Assembly: GCA_964019425.1 (NCBI GenBank) | Contig: OZ025849.1 | Coordinates: forward strand, 124,001-188,000 | DNA: 64,000 nt | Source of the DNA: Flectonema sp. DT1601 | Taxonomy: Eukaryota > Euglenozoa > Diplonemea > Diplonemida > Diplonemidae | Direction: 5' to 3' | Part shown: in pieces, positions 21,612-32,030 of the stretch | Position numbering within the stretch: the first letter of the stretch is position 1 | How the letters are laid out: every line of letters starts with the position of its first letter | Made by a program: the position numbers and the translations under genes | Notes under the pieces: generated by a model | What the model was told of the DNA's origin: nothing | The model's database searches: none | The model's input: only the letters and a program-made list of their open reading frames with translations

Positions 21612-22246
21612 CCTTTTTATTATTTTAAAGAAAAAACAATCAGTTTAGCGTCTTGACCAGGACGGAAAATAGAAAGTGATCGACATAGTCGATCGATAAA
21701 AAAAAAACAATGATAACATTGTTTATTCTTTTATTTTTTTTTTTTTTAAATTCTTTTTATTTATTTTTAAAGAAAAAAAAACGGAAAATAAAAATTAGTC
21801 GACAAAGTCGAACGATAAAAAAAAAACAATGATAACATTGTTTATTCTTTTTTTTTTTGTTTTTTTTTATTCTTTTTTATTAATTTTGAAAAAAAAACAA
21901 TCAGTTTAGCGTCTTGACTAGGACGGAAAATAGAAAGTAATCGACATAGTCGATCGATAAAAAAAAACAATGATAACATTGTTTACTCTTTTTTTTTTTT
22001 TTTTTAAATTCTTTTTATTTTAAAAAGAAAAAAAACGGAAAATAGAAATTAGTCGACAAAGTCGAACGATAAAAAAAAAACAATGATAACATTGTTTATT
22101 CTTTTTTTTTTATTTTTTTTTTTTTATATTCTTTTTTATTAATTTTGAAAAAAAAACAATCAGTTTAGCGTCTTGACCAGGACGGAAAATAGAAAGTGAT
22201 CGACATAGTCGATCGATAAAAAAAAAACAATGATAACATTGTTTAT

Positions 22247-22282
<36 letters not shown>

Positions 22283-22655
22283 CTTTTTTTTTTTTTTAAA
22301 GAAAAAACAATCAGTTTAGCGTCTTGACCAGGACGGAAAATAGAAAGTAATCGACATAGTCGATCGATAAAAAAAACAATGATAACATTGTTTATTCTTT
22401 TTTTTTTTTTTTTAAATCTTTTTATTTATTTTTTAAAAAGAAAAAAAAAAAAACGGAAAATAGAAATTAGTCAACAACGTCGAACGATAAAAAAAAAACA
22501 ATGATAACATTGTTTATTCTTTTTTTTTATTTTTTTTTGTATTCTTTTTTATTAATTTTGAAAAAAAACAATCAGTTTTGCGTCTTGACCAGGACGGAAA
22601 ATAGAAAGTGATCGACATAGTCGATCGATAAAAAAACAATGATAACATTGTTTAT

Positions 22656-22692
<37 letters not shown>

Positions 22693-23235
22693 CTTTTTAT
22701 TATTTTTAAAGAAAAAACAATCAGTTTAGCGTCTTGACCAGGACGAAAAATAGAAAGTGATCGACATAGTCGATCGATAAAATAAAACAATGATAACATT
22801 GTTTATTCTTTTTTTTTTTTTTTTTTTTTTTTTAATCCTTCTTTTTATTTTTTAGAGAAAAAACAATCAGTTTAGCGTCTTGACCAGGACGGAAAATAGA
22901 AAGTAATCGACATAGTCGATCGATAAAATAAAAACAATGATAACATTGTTTATTCCTTTTTTTTTTTTTTTTATTCTTTTTATTTATTTTTAAAGAAAAA
23001 ACAATCAGTTTAGCGTCCTGACCAGGACGGGAAATAGAAAGTGATCGACATAGTCGATCGATAAAAAAACAATGATAACATTGTTTGTTTATTCTTTTTT
23101 TTTTTTTTTTTTTTTTTTTTATTCTTTTTATTTATTTTTTAAAGAAAAAACATCAGTTTAGCGTCTTGACCAGGACGGAAAATAGAAATTAGTCGACAAA
23201 GTCGATCGATAACAAAACAATGATAACATTGTTTA

Positions 23236-23266
<31 letters not shown>

Positions 23267-24060
23267 TTCTTTTTATTTATTTTTTAAAGAAAAAACAATC
23301 AGTTTAGCGTCCTGACCAGGACGGAAAATAGAAAGTAATCGACATAGTCGATCGATAAAAAAAAACAATGATAACATTGTTTAATCTTTTTTTTTTTTTT
23401 TTTTTTTTTTATTCTTTTTATTTATTTAGAAAAAACAATCAGTTTAGCGTCTTGACCAGGACGGAAAATAGAAATTAGTCGACAAAGTCGATCGATAAAA
23501 AAACAATGATAACATTGTTTATTCTTTTTTTTTTTTTTTTTTTTTAAATTCTTTTTATTTATTTTTTAAGAAAAAAAAAACGGAAAATAGAAATTAGTCG
23601 ACAAAGTCGAACGATAAAAAAACAATGATAACATTGTTTATTCTTTTTTTTATTTTTTTTTTTTTTATTCTTTTTTATTAATTTTGAAAAAAAAAAAAAC
23701 AATCAGTTTAGCGTCTTGACCAGGACGGAAAATAGAAAGTAATCGACATAGTCGATCGATAAAAAACAATGATAACATTGTTTATTCTTTTTTTTTTTTT
23801 TTTTTTTTTAAATTCTTTTTATTTATTTTTTAAGAAGAAAAACGGAAAATAGAAATTAGTCGACAAAGTCGAACGATAAAAAAACAATGATAACATTGTT
23901 TATTCTTTTTTTTATTTTTTTTTTTTATATTCTTTTTTATTAATTTTGAAAAAAAAAAAAAAAAAAACAATCAGTTTAGCGTCTTGACCAGGACGGAAAA
24001 TAGAAAGTAATCGACATAGTCGATCGATAAAAATACAATGATAACATTGTTTAATCTTTT
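20569..24060 (+). repeat. Largest HS array (about 25 units)
   Basis: About 3.5 kb of units in one orientation. The first units have CTCGATCAGGACGG, later ones CCTGACCAGGACGG or CTTGACCAGGACGG, and short-type units appear from ~21780. Homopolymer lengths vary from unit to unit while the hairpins and the GTCTTGACCAGGAC box stay constant. Hydrophobic frames such as MITLFILFF are translations of T runs, not genes. Confidence 0.9.
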
Positions 24061-24470
24061 ATAATTTTTTATTTTTTTTTTTGTTTTAAAAAAAAAAAAA
24101 AAAACAAGCGGAATTGATCATAATGGGTGGTAGGGGTTGTTATAACTTCGTTTGAAAATTCTTCTTTTTTGATTTCTTTTTTTTTTTCTTTTTATAGGAG
24201 TTAAGATCACTTTCAGGAGACAACACATGAACAAGAGCAGCAAGCAGAGTTGACACTATCAATTCAAATTTGAAATACCGGGAATTAATTTACAAGGAGG
24301 TATCTCAAGTGACTTGGTATCTCTAGCGTGTCGGTATCTCTGGAGTGCTGGTATCTCGTATGTGCGTTGGTATCTCATGAGTGATGGTATCTCTTGTGCA
24401 TTAGAAAAACGAAAAAGAATGTCATGACCATGACGGAAGAATTGAGGAATTGAGTTAACATGTTCAATTT
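24061..24470 (+). repeat. Trailer module after the HS array
   Basis: Found also at 44948-45370, in both cases right after an HS array. It starts AAACAAGCGGAATTGATC, has a pyrimidine tract ending TTTATAG/GAG that resembles a 3' splice site, then a run of GGTATCTC repeats. Only short frames occur. The two copies are nearly identical. Confidence 0.75.
24299..24402 (+). repeat. Six GGTATCTC boxes at 17-bp spacing
   Basis: GGTATCTC starts at 24299, 24316, 24333, 24350, 24369 and 24386 (spacings 17, 17, 17, 19, 17) with different 9-11-bp spacers. The same series is at about 45207-45311. Confidence 0.85.
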
Positions 24471-24714
24471 AACTTATTTAAACTTTTTTTTTTTTAAACA
24501 GACCGTAACTATTTGAAAATAAAATGTAGATGGGAAACAGTGAAAAGTAAAATGGATGATAAAATTAAATGAGAAATATGACATAACAGACCAGATAGCG
24601 AGTATTAAAAGGAAATTGAAAAGGAAAAGAGAAACTAGGTTAACACTTATTTAAAATTAAGACCGGTTAGTCAGTTTAAGGTCTTGACTAGGACCAACAA
24701 AAAAGAAAGAAAAA
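24471..24714 (-). repeat. Diverged Rep1519 relative
   Basis: Contains the Rep1519 stretch TAGGTTAACACTTA followed by AAGACCGGTTAGTCAG and AAGGTCTTGACTAGGACC, plus GGGAAACAGTGAAAAG, with many differences from the other copies. It links the HS/trailer block to the 213-bp satellite. Confidence 0.6.
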
Positions 24715-25477
24715 AAAATTAACGATCAAGCTGAGCTGATCTTGTTTTTATTACAAATAGGGGAGCGGGAGGGATGGAAGGAATAGAGGAAAAAAAAGAA
24801 AAGGTTGATCAATTGGATCTGATCGTCGAGAAGAAGAAATTATTTTAAAGGTTGATCGGTATAGCCGATCGTTGAGAAAAATAAACAGATATAAATACAA
24901 TCAGTTTAAATTAAAAAAAGAAAAAAAGATTAACGATCAAGCTGAGCTGATCTTGTTTTTATTACAAATAGGGGAGCGGGAGGGATGGAAGGAATAGAGG
25001 AAAAAAAAAGAAAAGGTTGATCAATTGGATCTGATCGTCGAGAAGAAGAAATTATTTTAAAGGTTGATCGGTATAGCCGATCGTCGAGAAAAATAAACAG
25101 ATATAAATACAATCAGTTTAAATTAAAAAAAGAAAAAAAGATTAACGATCAAGCTGAGCTGATCCTGTTTTTATTTAAAATTAGGGGAGCGGGAGGGATG
25201 GAAGGAATAAAGGAAAAAAAAAAAAAAAAAAAAAAAGGTCGATCAATTGGATCTGATCGTCGAGAAGAAGAAAACAATTATTTATAAAAAAAAAAAATGG
25301 TCGGTATAGCCGATCGTTGAGAAAAGAACAGATATAAATACAATCGGTTTTGGTGATCGACGAGTGGAGCGATCACTTGACAAGAAGGAAAAAGAAAGGA
25401 CCGATTAATTGGGGCTTTGATTGTATTCCCAAGGCATGTTTTTTTTTTTTTTTTTTTATTATTCATTTACATTATTA
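24715..25477 (+). repeat. 213-bp satellite, about three units, and AT-rich flank
   Basis: Units start AACGATCAAGCTGAGC at 24721, 24934 and 25144. Each has GATCAATTGGATCTGATC, GATCGGTATAGCCGATC (6-bp stem, 5-nt loop) and CAATCAGTTTA. The last two features echo the HS hairpin and box. After ~25345 the sequence becomes unique, with GATCGACGAGTGGAGCGATC, then T-rich runs up to the LINE tail. Confidence 0.8.
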
Positions 25478-28400
25478 TTTTTTTTTTTTTTTTTTAAATT
25501 AATAATCACATTTTGTTCAAAAATATTTCATATTAGAGTAAAAGAAAAAGAAAAAAAGAATAAGAGAAAAAAAAAAAAAAAAAAAACCATTGCTGGCCCC
25601 CTCACCACTCATAGAGGATGAGGAGGCCAGTAAGGCGTCACTCAAATCTATGCCAAGCCTTGGGAACTTGGATTGGGGTTTAGACCATTTATAATTAACA
25701 ATTAACAATTAACCTGATTAACGTTATGATCTGACGGACATAAACATATCGATAAAATAATACAAACAAAAACGAACAATAAATAATAAATAAGCTAAAA
25801 AAACTAAATAAACAAAATGATGTGAAAGTAAGGAAAAAGAGAATTACAAGGGGGTGGAGTCACCGTGAACGTCATCAGCAGAACATCTCCTTCGATTGTA
25901 ACGATATCTTGATGGAGGGGTCCGTTTTTTCAGAGTTGAACGCTCAGACTTTCTCGGCGGAGTTTCATTTTCCTCATGTTCTTCTGTGTCTGGCGGACTC
26001 AAACCTTCTGCCCATGAAGCTAATTGGAACTTCAGGGCCGCAATTTGAGACCGTGCCAAGGCGAGTTGAGCATTTAAATCGCTCGCCAGTCCCGTTAACA
26101 TCATGGATTGCTCAAGCTGCTCTGCGTGAGTTGTACACCGTTGGTGATTCAGCTCCGAGAGGCGAAGTTGGGCATCCAAAAGTTGTTCTGAGAGCTCTGC
26201 CGCTTTCTCGTTTGTTTCGAGAGAGTCATCTACTGCTCGACAGTAATTCTCGAGTAAGTCAATCCTACCCTCGGACCATTGTCTCGCAATAGGTGTATTC
26301 TCTTTAACGGAGATAACGTGACTCTCTTGTCGTAAAATCTTGGTCGGCGTGCGGTCGAGAGCTTCACTCTGCGGCATTGTCGGAGGAATTGAGGCTAGAG
26401 GACAAAGAGGGGTGATATAATTAAGGGTAGGGATAAGGGGTTTAATAAGAGGAGTAAAAAGACTACTCGTAGTTGTAAAGAGCGAGAGGTAGTTCTTTGC
26501 TATCTTCATCATAGCAACAGATTCATACAGAACGGGGGTTCGGGGGGAAACTTGTTGACTAAAGTGGGTCATACGGGGACGCGCGGCACGCAAACTCTCG
26601 ACCTCCTGTTGAGTATAGAAAAGTCTTATTTTACTTTCTCTTTCCTCATTACATTTGGTCTCCAATTCGTTCGACAGAAGAACAAACCTTTGATGGTAAT
26701 TAAAGAGCGCCATTTCCGATAGGTCTGCTCTCTGAGTCAGATTTGCGAGCTCACGTTTCCTGTAATCTTCCACTAAGTCATATTGTCGAGCTAGTGCAGA
26801 AAGAGAAGTCTTCGATTCATCGCGTTCTGCTGTTAACCGTTGAATTACTCCTTCCAGAAGTTCATATTCTTTTCTATCTTTTTCAATAATTAAAACAGGG
26901 GGCGCAGGAGGAAGTGAGGATGGATCCTGGTTGGTAGCTTTGATCTCAACAGGTAATCCATTTAGAAACTGCTTGTCTTTCTCGAGGGAGGCTGACATCG
27001 CATTAAAGTAAAATAAAAATAGAACATAAAAAATTCGTTCTTTCATTTGCTCTAATTCGTTTTCTAAAATCTGGCATTTCAAGGAAAGTTTCAGCCTTAA
27101 TTTTCCTTCTTTTTTTTTGTACAAGGGGGTTTGAGAACCCATGTCAGATTGAGTTCTTATCACTATAGCGAAATCAGCAGGAAGTGTTTGCGATCCCGTT
27201 GACATGAGTTCAGGTGGGGGAGTCTGGAAAGAGATGGAAGAAATAGAAGAGAATGACAAGGAGAGTCCAGTGAGCTCATCCTCATCTAACAAAACAGAAG
27301 GGGCCGGGGAGGAAGAACCATTGGCAATAAGTAGAATAGAAAGAGCCGATGCGTAACAAGTTTGCCAGATAAAACATTTCTCAAGCCACGATCTTTCAAT
27401 GGTGAGCTTTTCGATCGTTTTCAGTTTTGTTACTTTGTGGATTTTGACTTCTTCCACAGGGAAGATTTCTTTACCATCTTTTATAAAACTTGCAGTGGCA
27501 GGTTCTTCTTTAATGCTGCGCATTAGTGGTCTTGAATGCCACGTGGGGAGGTTCCTCGTCTGGAACAGAACATATGAGCACTGTCTGGCGATTCTGGTGC
27601 ATTCACAAAATAAAGCTTTTGTTGGTGCTAAAGGTGAACCGATGTGACGTGTCCAGATGTTCAGCTGGTCCATGCAGATGTTTCCTCGTACGCCAACTTC
27701 AATAGTAAAAATGTTACAGTCGAAGCCATTAGCGATGATCGAGTCTCTTAGCTTTAGGTATTTCTTTTCCTTTAAGACATGAGAGGTTTCGAAACGATCT
27801 TCATTTGGACACGTCAGCTCCAGAATCAGTGCTCTTTTCGCAAAAAAAGAATAAATAAAAATGTCTGGTCTTAGAGAGGACGAGACATGGCACACTTCAA
27901 GAGGAACAATTAGGCGGTTATCACCGACATCGTCGAGGATGACCCAATCATTCGCTAGTGAGAGTTCGCCTGTCTCTTTAGAAATTCTTTCTAGGGGTTT
28001 ATTTTCCCCTGTTTTTAAAAAAGTTTGAGAGGGAGGCGGGAGGTTTTCTTTTCTTTTGTTGGCTTTTATTATCAACTCTTCCAAGAAGATAACAATGCGT
28101 TTTAGAACGCTGTCGTGACGCCACGTGAACCTCCCTTGTGTTAAAGAGACAGGACAGCCTGTTAAGACATGCCTGAGGGTAGGATTCACTTTGCCACACA
28201 AAACACAATTTTGGTCCACATTGGTGATGTTCCACCTCTTTAAATTATCTTGTGAGGGGAGGGTGTTTGTAACCGCTTTCAGTTGAAATGAGATATAGGC
28301 AGGATTTCCCTCCCTAAGTACCTTATTCCAGGTGAAATCGTTTATCATACATTTAGACCACTCCTTCCACTGACCTTGGACTTGTAATTTATTCAAAGAG

Positions 28401-29826
28401 TTCAGTAGTTCATCTGTGGCTTCCACTTCAAAACGCTTAAGGAGATCGGGGCGAGTAGTACGTAGATCGCGCAATCGGTGACCAAGACCAGCTGATTGCT
28501 TCGCAAGAGAACGGTAAGAAAAAAACTTAATAAGGCGCTCCCACTCAGCAGAAGCTGAAAACTTTTTCGACCAGTTGGACGATTTCTCCATAATAACATT
28601 GTAGACACCGTGCATGTCAGAGTCCTGTGAGGATCTGAGGATGTCTAGTTTAATTGATTGCGCTTGTTTATATAGCGTCTCAACTCTTTTGTGTCTGAGA
28701 CCAACAGTGTTCTTTGAACCGGTAAAAAGGATGACTGTGTTCGCAGAGCGGACAAATCCCCACCATTTCTTCAAAAAAGGTTTAATAATTTTGTCCATTT
28801 TTTTGGCAAAAGGGAGAGATAAGTCATGGATCATTAAACTCCATGTTAACCTTGACAATAACAAGTGTTGGACAGACCAAGCCTTCTGAGACCCATATAG
28901 TGGCATGGCGTCGACTTTTTTTAAAAAATTCCTGGTAAAAGTGGTCAGGCGCTCTCGCAATTTCTGTTCTTTGGCGTTCGGCTCAAACCAACGCCCGAGG
29001 TATTTGAACTCTCCAGCTTCCTGGAGATTCGTAATCGGAACATTGTTAATCTTCAGGTCCGGGTTAGCTGGTTTCCCTTGTACAAAGCTGTGGGCAATGC
29101 ATTTCTGGGGTTTCGCTTTCATACCACGAGACCAGGAAAGAAACTGTTCGAGCGACTTGATTAGCAATTTTGCCCCCGCCTTTGATGACGTGGTAAGTTG
29201 TAAATCATCAGCAAAAGCTGCAACTAATAGTTGGAGGGATTTATTGTTAAACTCGTAGGCTTCCTGTTGATGAACTGCTAAGGAAAAGAGCAGTAGTTGG
29301 AATACCAAATTAAAAAGGGTTGGGGAGGAAACGCAGCCTTGAAAGACACCAACTTCAAAAGGGATAGTGGGCGTCAGGCCTTCTCCAACTCTGATTTGGA
29401 CGCGCATGGAGGAATAATACCTTTTATAGAAACCGATTATTCTTTCGTGAATTCCGAAATATTTTAAAGCAAAGAAAATTAATTGATGTTTGACTGAGCC
29501 GAAAGCATCTGCCAAATCCACCCAGACAATTGTTAGGTTTTTCCGGAGAGCTTTCACTTCTTTAAAAATCTCTGAGGTGATCGTGGCATGTTCGATACAC
29601 CCAGAGACACCTTTCCTAAAGCCTTTTTGAAAATTAAATTTAGAAAGAGTGTGGTTTGCGACGGCTTCCTGAATAACCGTATTAAAAATTTTCCCGTCGC
29701 AGTTGCCCACAGCTATCGGTCTCGTTTTCGAGATGTCTTTCCCATCGGAGTTGGGCTTTGGGAGCATTGTTACAAATGCTAAGCCCCAACTATCCGGATA
29801 GGCCTTGAGTTCGAAAATTCTCTTTA
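25478..29826 (-). mobile_element. LINE copy 2: RT, RLE and coiled coil, uninterrupted but 5' truncated
   Basis: On the minus strand it has a 5' edge inside the RT domain (GAGAATTTTCG side, joined to Rep1280), RT, CCHC knuckle, RLE, coiled-coil cassette B, a UTR of about 350 bp and a poly-A end. Constant 3' organisation with variable 5' ends among copies fits target-primed reverse transcription. No target duplication can be found because the 5' side is a rearranged join. Confidence 0.8.
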
Positions 29827-30112
29827 TTGAGTTGAAACAAACAAATAACAGAGACGCAACACATACCGGAACATCATCGCAAGCAATGCTTCGGACCTCC
29901 GTCGACCTTCGTTCTTCCGGCGGCAAAGGGAAACAAGAAAGAACGGGCAATGAGACAAACCTGTTAGTTGGTGTTGTGTTGTTGTTAAAAACAAAAACAT
30001 AAACGCCAGGAAGTTCGACAACGAAGACATCGACATCGATCGCTGCTCTGCAGATGTCCGGCGGGTGTTTGTCTACACTGTGTTTATTGTTTGTTTTTTT
30101 CCCAAGGTTCAA
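25844..30112 (-). CDS. 1422-codon frame: Rep1280-derived start + LINE RT/RLE + coiled coil
   Basis: Residues 1-95 come from Rep1280 (MNLGKKTNNKHSVDK start) and are probably foreign to the LINE. Then: RT (~96-400) with RPIAVGN ~130, VDLADAFGSV ~197, FADDLQL ~302, YLGRWFEP ~375; CCHC knuckle CVLCGK...H...C ~635-655; TWRHDSVL ~660; RLE with RPDIFIYSF ~750, ELTCPNED ~765 and KKYLKLRD ~780, then IEVGVRG. This is the R2/NeSL/HERO/CRE architecture: the endonuclease nicks DNA and RT copies element RNA there. Residues ~913-1422 are coiled coil variant B, in frame with no stop between. The C-terminus is basic (KKRTPPSRYRYNRRR). The element's own N-terminus is missing. Confidence 0.75.
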   Translation of the reverse strand: MNLGKKTNNKHSVDKHPPDICRAAIDVDVFVVELPGVYVFVFNNNTTPTNRFVSLPVLSCFPLPPEERRSTEVRSIACDDVPVCVASLLFVCFNSIKRIFELKAYPDSWGLAFVTMLPKPNSDGKDISKTRPIAVGNCDGKIFNTVIQEAVANHTLSKFNFQKGFRKGVSGCIEHATITSEIFKEVKALRKNLTIVWVDLADAFGSVKHQLIFFALKYFGIHERIIGFYKRYYSSMRVQIRVGEGLTPTIPFEVGVFQGCVSSPTLFNLVFQLLLFSLAVHQQEAYEFNNKSLQLLVAAFADDLQLTTSSKAGAKLLIKSLEQFLSWSRGMKAKPQKCIAHSFVQGKPANPDLKINNVPITNLQEAGEFKYLGRWFEPNAKEQKLRERLTTFTRNFLKKVDAMPLYGSQKAWSVQHLLLSRLTWSLMIHDLSLPFAKKMDKIIKPFLKKWWGFVRSANTVILFTGSKNTVGLRHKRVETLYKQAQSIKLDILRSSQDSDMHGVYNVIMEKSSNWSKKFSASAEWERLIKFFSYRSLAKQSAGLGHRLRDLRTTRPDLLKRFEVEATDELLNSLNKLQVQGQWKEWSKCMINDFTWNKVLREGNPAYISFQLKAVTNTLPSQDNLKRWNITNVDQNCVLCGKVNPTLRHVLTGCPVSLTQGRFTWRHDSVLKRIVIFLEELIIKANKRKENLPPPSQTFLKTGENKPLERISKETGELSLANDWVILDDVGDNRLIVPLEVCHVSSSLRPDIFIYSFFAKRALILELTCPNEDRFETSHVLKEKKYLKLRDSIIANGFDCNIFTIEVGVRGNICMDQLNIWTRHIGSPLAPTKALFCECTRIARQCSYVLFQTRNLPTWHSRPLMRSIKEEPATASFIKDGKEIFPVEEVKIHKVTKLKTIEKLTIERSWLEKCFIWQTCYASALSILLIANGSSSPAPSVLLDEDELTGLSLSFSSISSISFQTPPPELMSTGSQTLPADFAIVIRTQSDMGSQTPLYKKKEGKLRLKLSLKCQILENELEQMKERIFYVLFLFYFNAMSASLEKDKQFLNGLPVEIKATNQDPSSLPPAPPVLIIEKDRKEYELLEGVIQRLTAERDESKTSLSALARQYDLVEDYRKRELANLTQRADLSEMALFNYHQRFVLLSNELETKCNEERESKIRLFYTQQEVESLRAARPRMTHFSQQVSPRTPVLYESVAMMKIAKNYLSLFTTTSSLFTPLIKPLIPTLNYITPLCPLASIPPTMPQSEALDRTPTKILRQESHVISVKENTPIARQWSEGRIDLLENYCRAVDDSLETNEKAAELSEQLLDAQLRLSELNHQRCTTHAEQLEQSMMLTGLASDLNAQLALARSQIAALKFQLASWAEGLSPPDTEEHEENETPPRKSERSTLKKRTPPSRYRYNRRRCSADDVHGDSTPL

Positions 30113-32030
30113 CCCTGGGAAGAGAAGTAAAAAATTCCGTCAGTGTTGGCCTTCCTGTTCGAAGGTGCGCACCAATGACGATAAATAGAGTGGGGGGGAG
30201 AAAACCTTTGATCCAACTGGATCCCTTCACGAGCTGACATTGCCATGTGAAGTTAAATATTCTGGCGATGCCAGCTCAGGCGACTTAGCCTGCTTTTTTC
30301 TTTAAATAAAAAAAATAAAAAGATACCAACAGGTGGGGTGATGGGTTGCGCCACTGCAATCCAGTCACAAAAAGAAACAAAGGTAATCTCCAGGGTTCTC
30401 GACCCTTGGCTCTCCCTGCGCAAGCATCGCATGGAGGGTGACGCTAAGCACCCGGGGGGTACGAAACAAACTTTCCCCCTGCTGTCCTGTTTGAAATAAA
30501 AAAAAAAAAAAAAAAAACAAAGGGATAGAAGTAAACAGAATACATTACACCTCAACAGGTGACGCTAAACACCCAGGGGATACAAACCAAACTTTCCCCC
30601 TGTTGCCCTGTTTGAAATAAATTAAAAAAAGAACAAGAAAACAGAATACAATACTCAGCAATCAGACTCGTTCACTCGCTTCGCCAGAGCTGTTCGAGCC
30701 GATGCTCATGTAAAGTTACCTGTTTTCTTTTAACAAATTAAATAAAATAAAATAAAAATAAAGTATACAAACCAAACTTTCCCTGGAATACAATACCTAA
30801 CAATCAGTGCGTTCACTGGCCTTAGGGCTGTTCGGACTTATGCTTTGGACTGTTCCCTTGCAGAAAAAAAAAGTAAAATAAACCAACTTTGGGACATTAG
30901 AAAAGCATAAAATAAAAGTTGCTACAACCAAAAGACAACTGCAAAAAATAAGGTTTTTGTAGGGGAGCTACAATGTAGCAATAATGTCACACAGTCATGT
31001 GGCAAGCTGAATAAGAAATTTGGGAGAGGAATAGGGGCAGTGAACTTTTGATTCAGGCCCTTCCCAACGAACAGGACGAAGACTTCTAAAACCTGAGATG
31101 AACCAATTGAGTTGAAACAAACAAATAACAGAGACGCAACACATACCGGAACATCATCGCAAGCAATGCTTCGGACCTCCGTCGACCTTCGTTCTTCCGG
31201 CGGCAAAGGGAAACAAGAAAGAACGGGCAATGAGACAAACCTGTTAGTTGGTGTTGTGTTGTTGTTAAAAACAAAAACATAAACGCCAGGAAGTTCGACA
31301 ACGAAGACATCGACATCGATCGCTGCTCTGCAGATGTCCGGCGGGTGTTTGTCTACACTGTGTTTATTGTTTGTTTTTTTCCCAAGGTTCAACCCTGGGA
31401 AGAGAAGTAAAAAATTCCGTCAGTGTTGGCCTTCCTGTTCGAAGGTGCGCACCAATGACGATAAATAGAGTGGGGGGGAGAAAACCTTTGATCCAACTGG
31501 ATCCCTTCACGAGCTGACATTGCCATGTGAAGTTAAATATTCTGGCGATGCCAGCTCAGGCGACTTAGCCTGCTTTTTTCTTTAAATAAAAAAAATAAAA
31601 AGATACCAACAGGTGGGGTGATGGGTTGCGCCACTGCAATCCAGTCACAAAAAGAAACAAAGGTAATCTCCAGGGTTCTCGACCCTTGGCTCTCCCTGCG
31701 CAAGCATCGCATGGAGGGTGACGCTAAGCACCCGGGGGGTACGAAACAAACTTTCCCCCTGCTGTCCTGTTTGAAATAAAAAAAAAAAAAAAAAAAAACA
31801 AAGGGATAGAAGTAAACAGAATACATTACACCTCAACAGGTGACGCTAAACACCCAGGGGATACAAACCAAACTTTCCCCCTGTTGCCCTGTTTGAAATA
31901 AATTAAAAAAAGAACAAGAAAACAGAATACAATACTCAGCAATCAGACTCGTTCACTCGCTTCGCCAGAGCTGTTCGAGCCGATGCTCATGTAAAGTTAC
32001 CTGTTTTCTTTTAACAAATTAAATAAAATA
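29827..32030 (+). repeat. Rep1280, about 1.7 tandem units
   Basis: Two head-to-tail copies with a 1280-bp period (for example GTGGGGGGGAGAAAACC at 30190 and 31470). The first is joined to the LINE; the second ends at the left edge of MU858. Within the unit, three diverged ~190-bp sub-repeats of the AAACCAAACTTTCCC...GTTCACT type are visible. Confidence 0.85.

Noticed and set aside
20569-24060. CRISPR-like array
   Set aside because: Repeat units are longer and more variable than spacers would allow, spacers are A/T homopolymers, and the context is eukaryotic. It is a satellite.
24299-24402. GGTATCTC series as a CRISPR array
   Set aside because: The repeats are only 8 bp with 9-11-bp spacers, far too short, and no cas genes are present.
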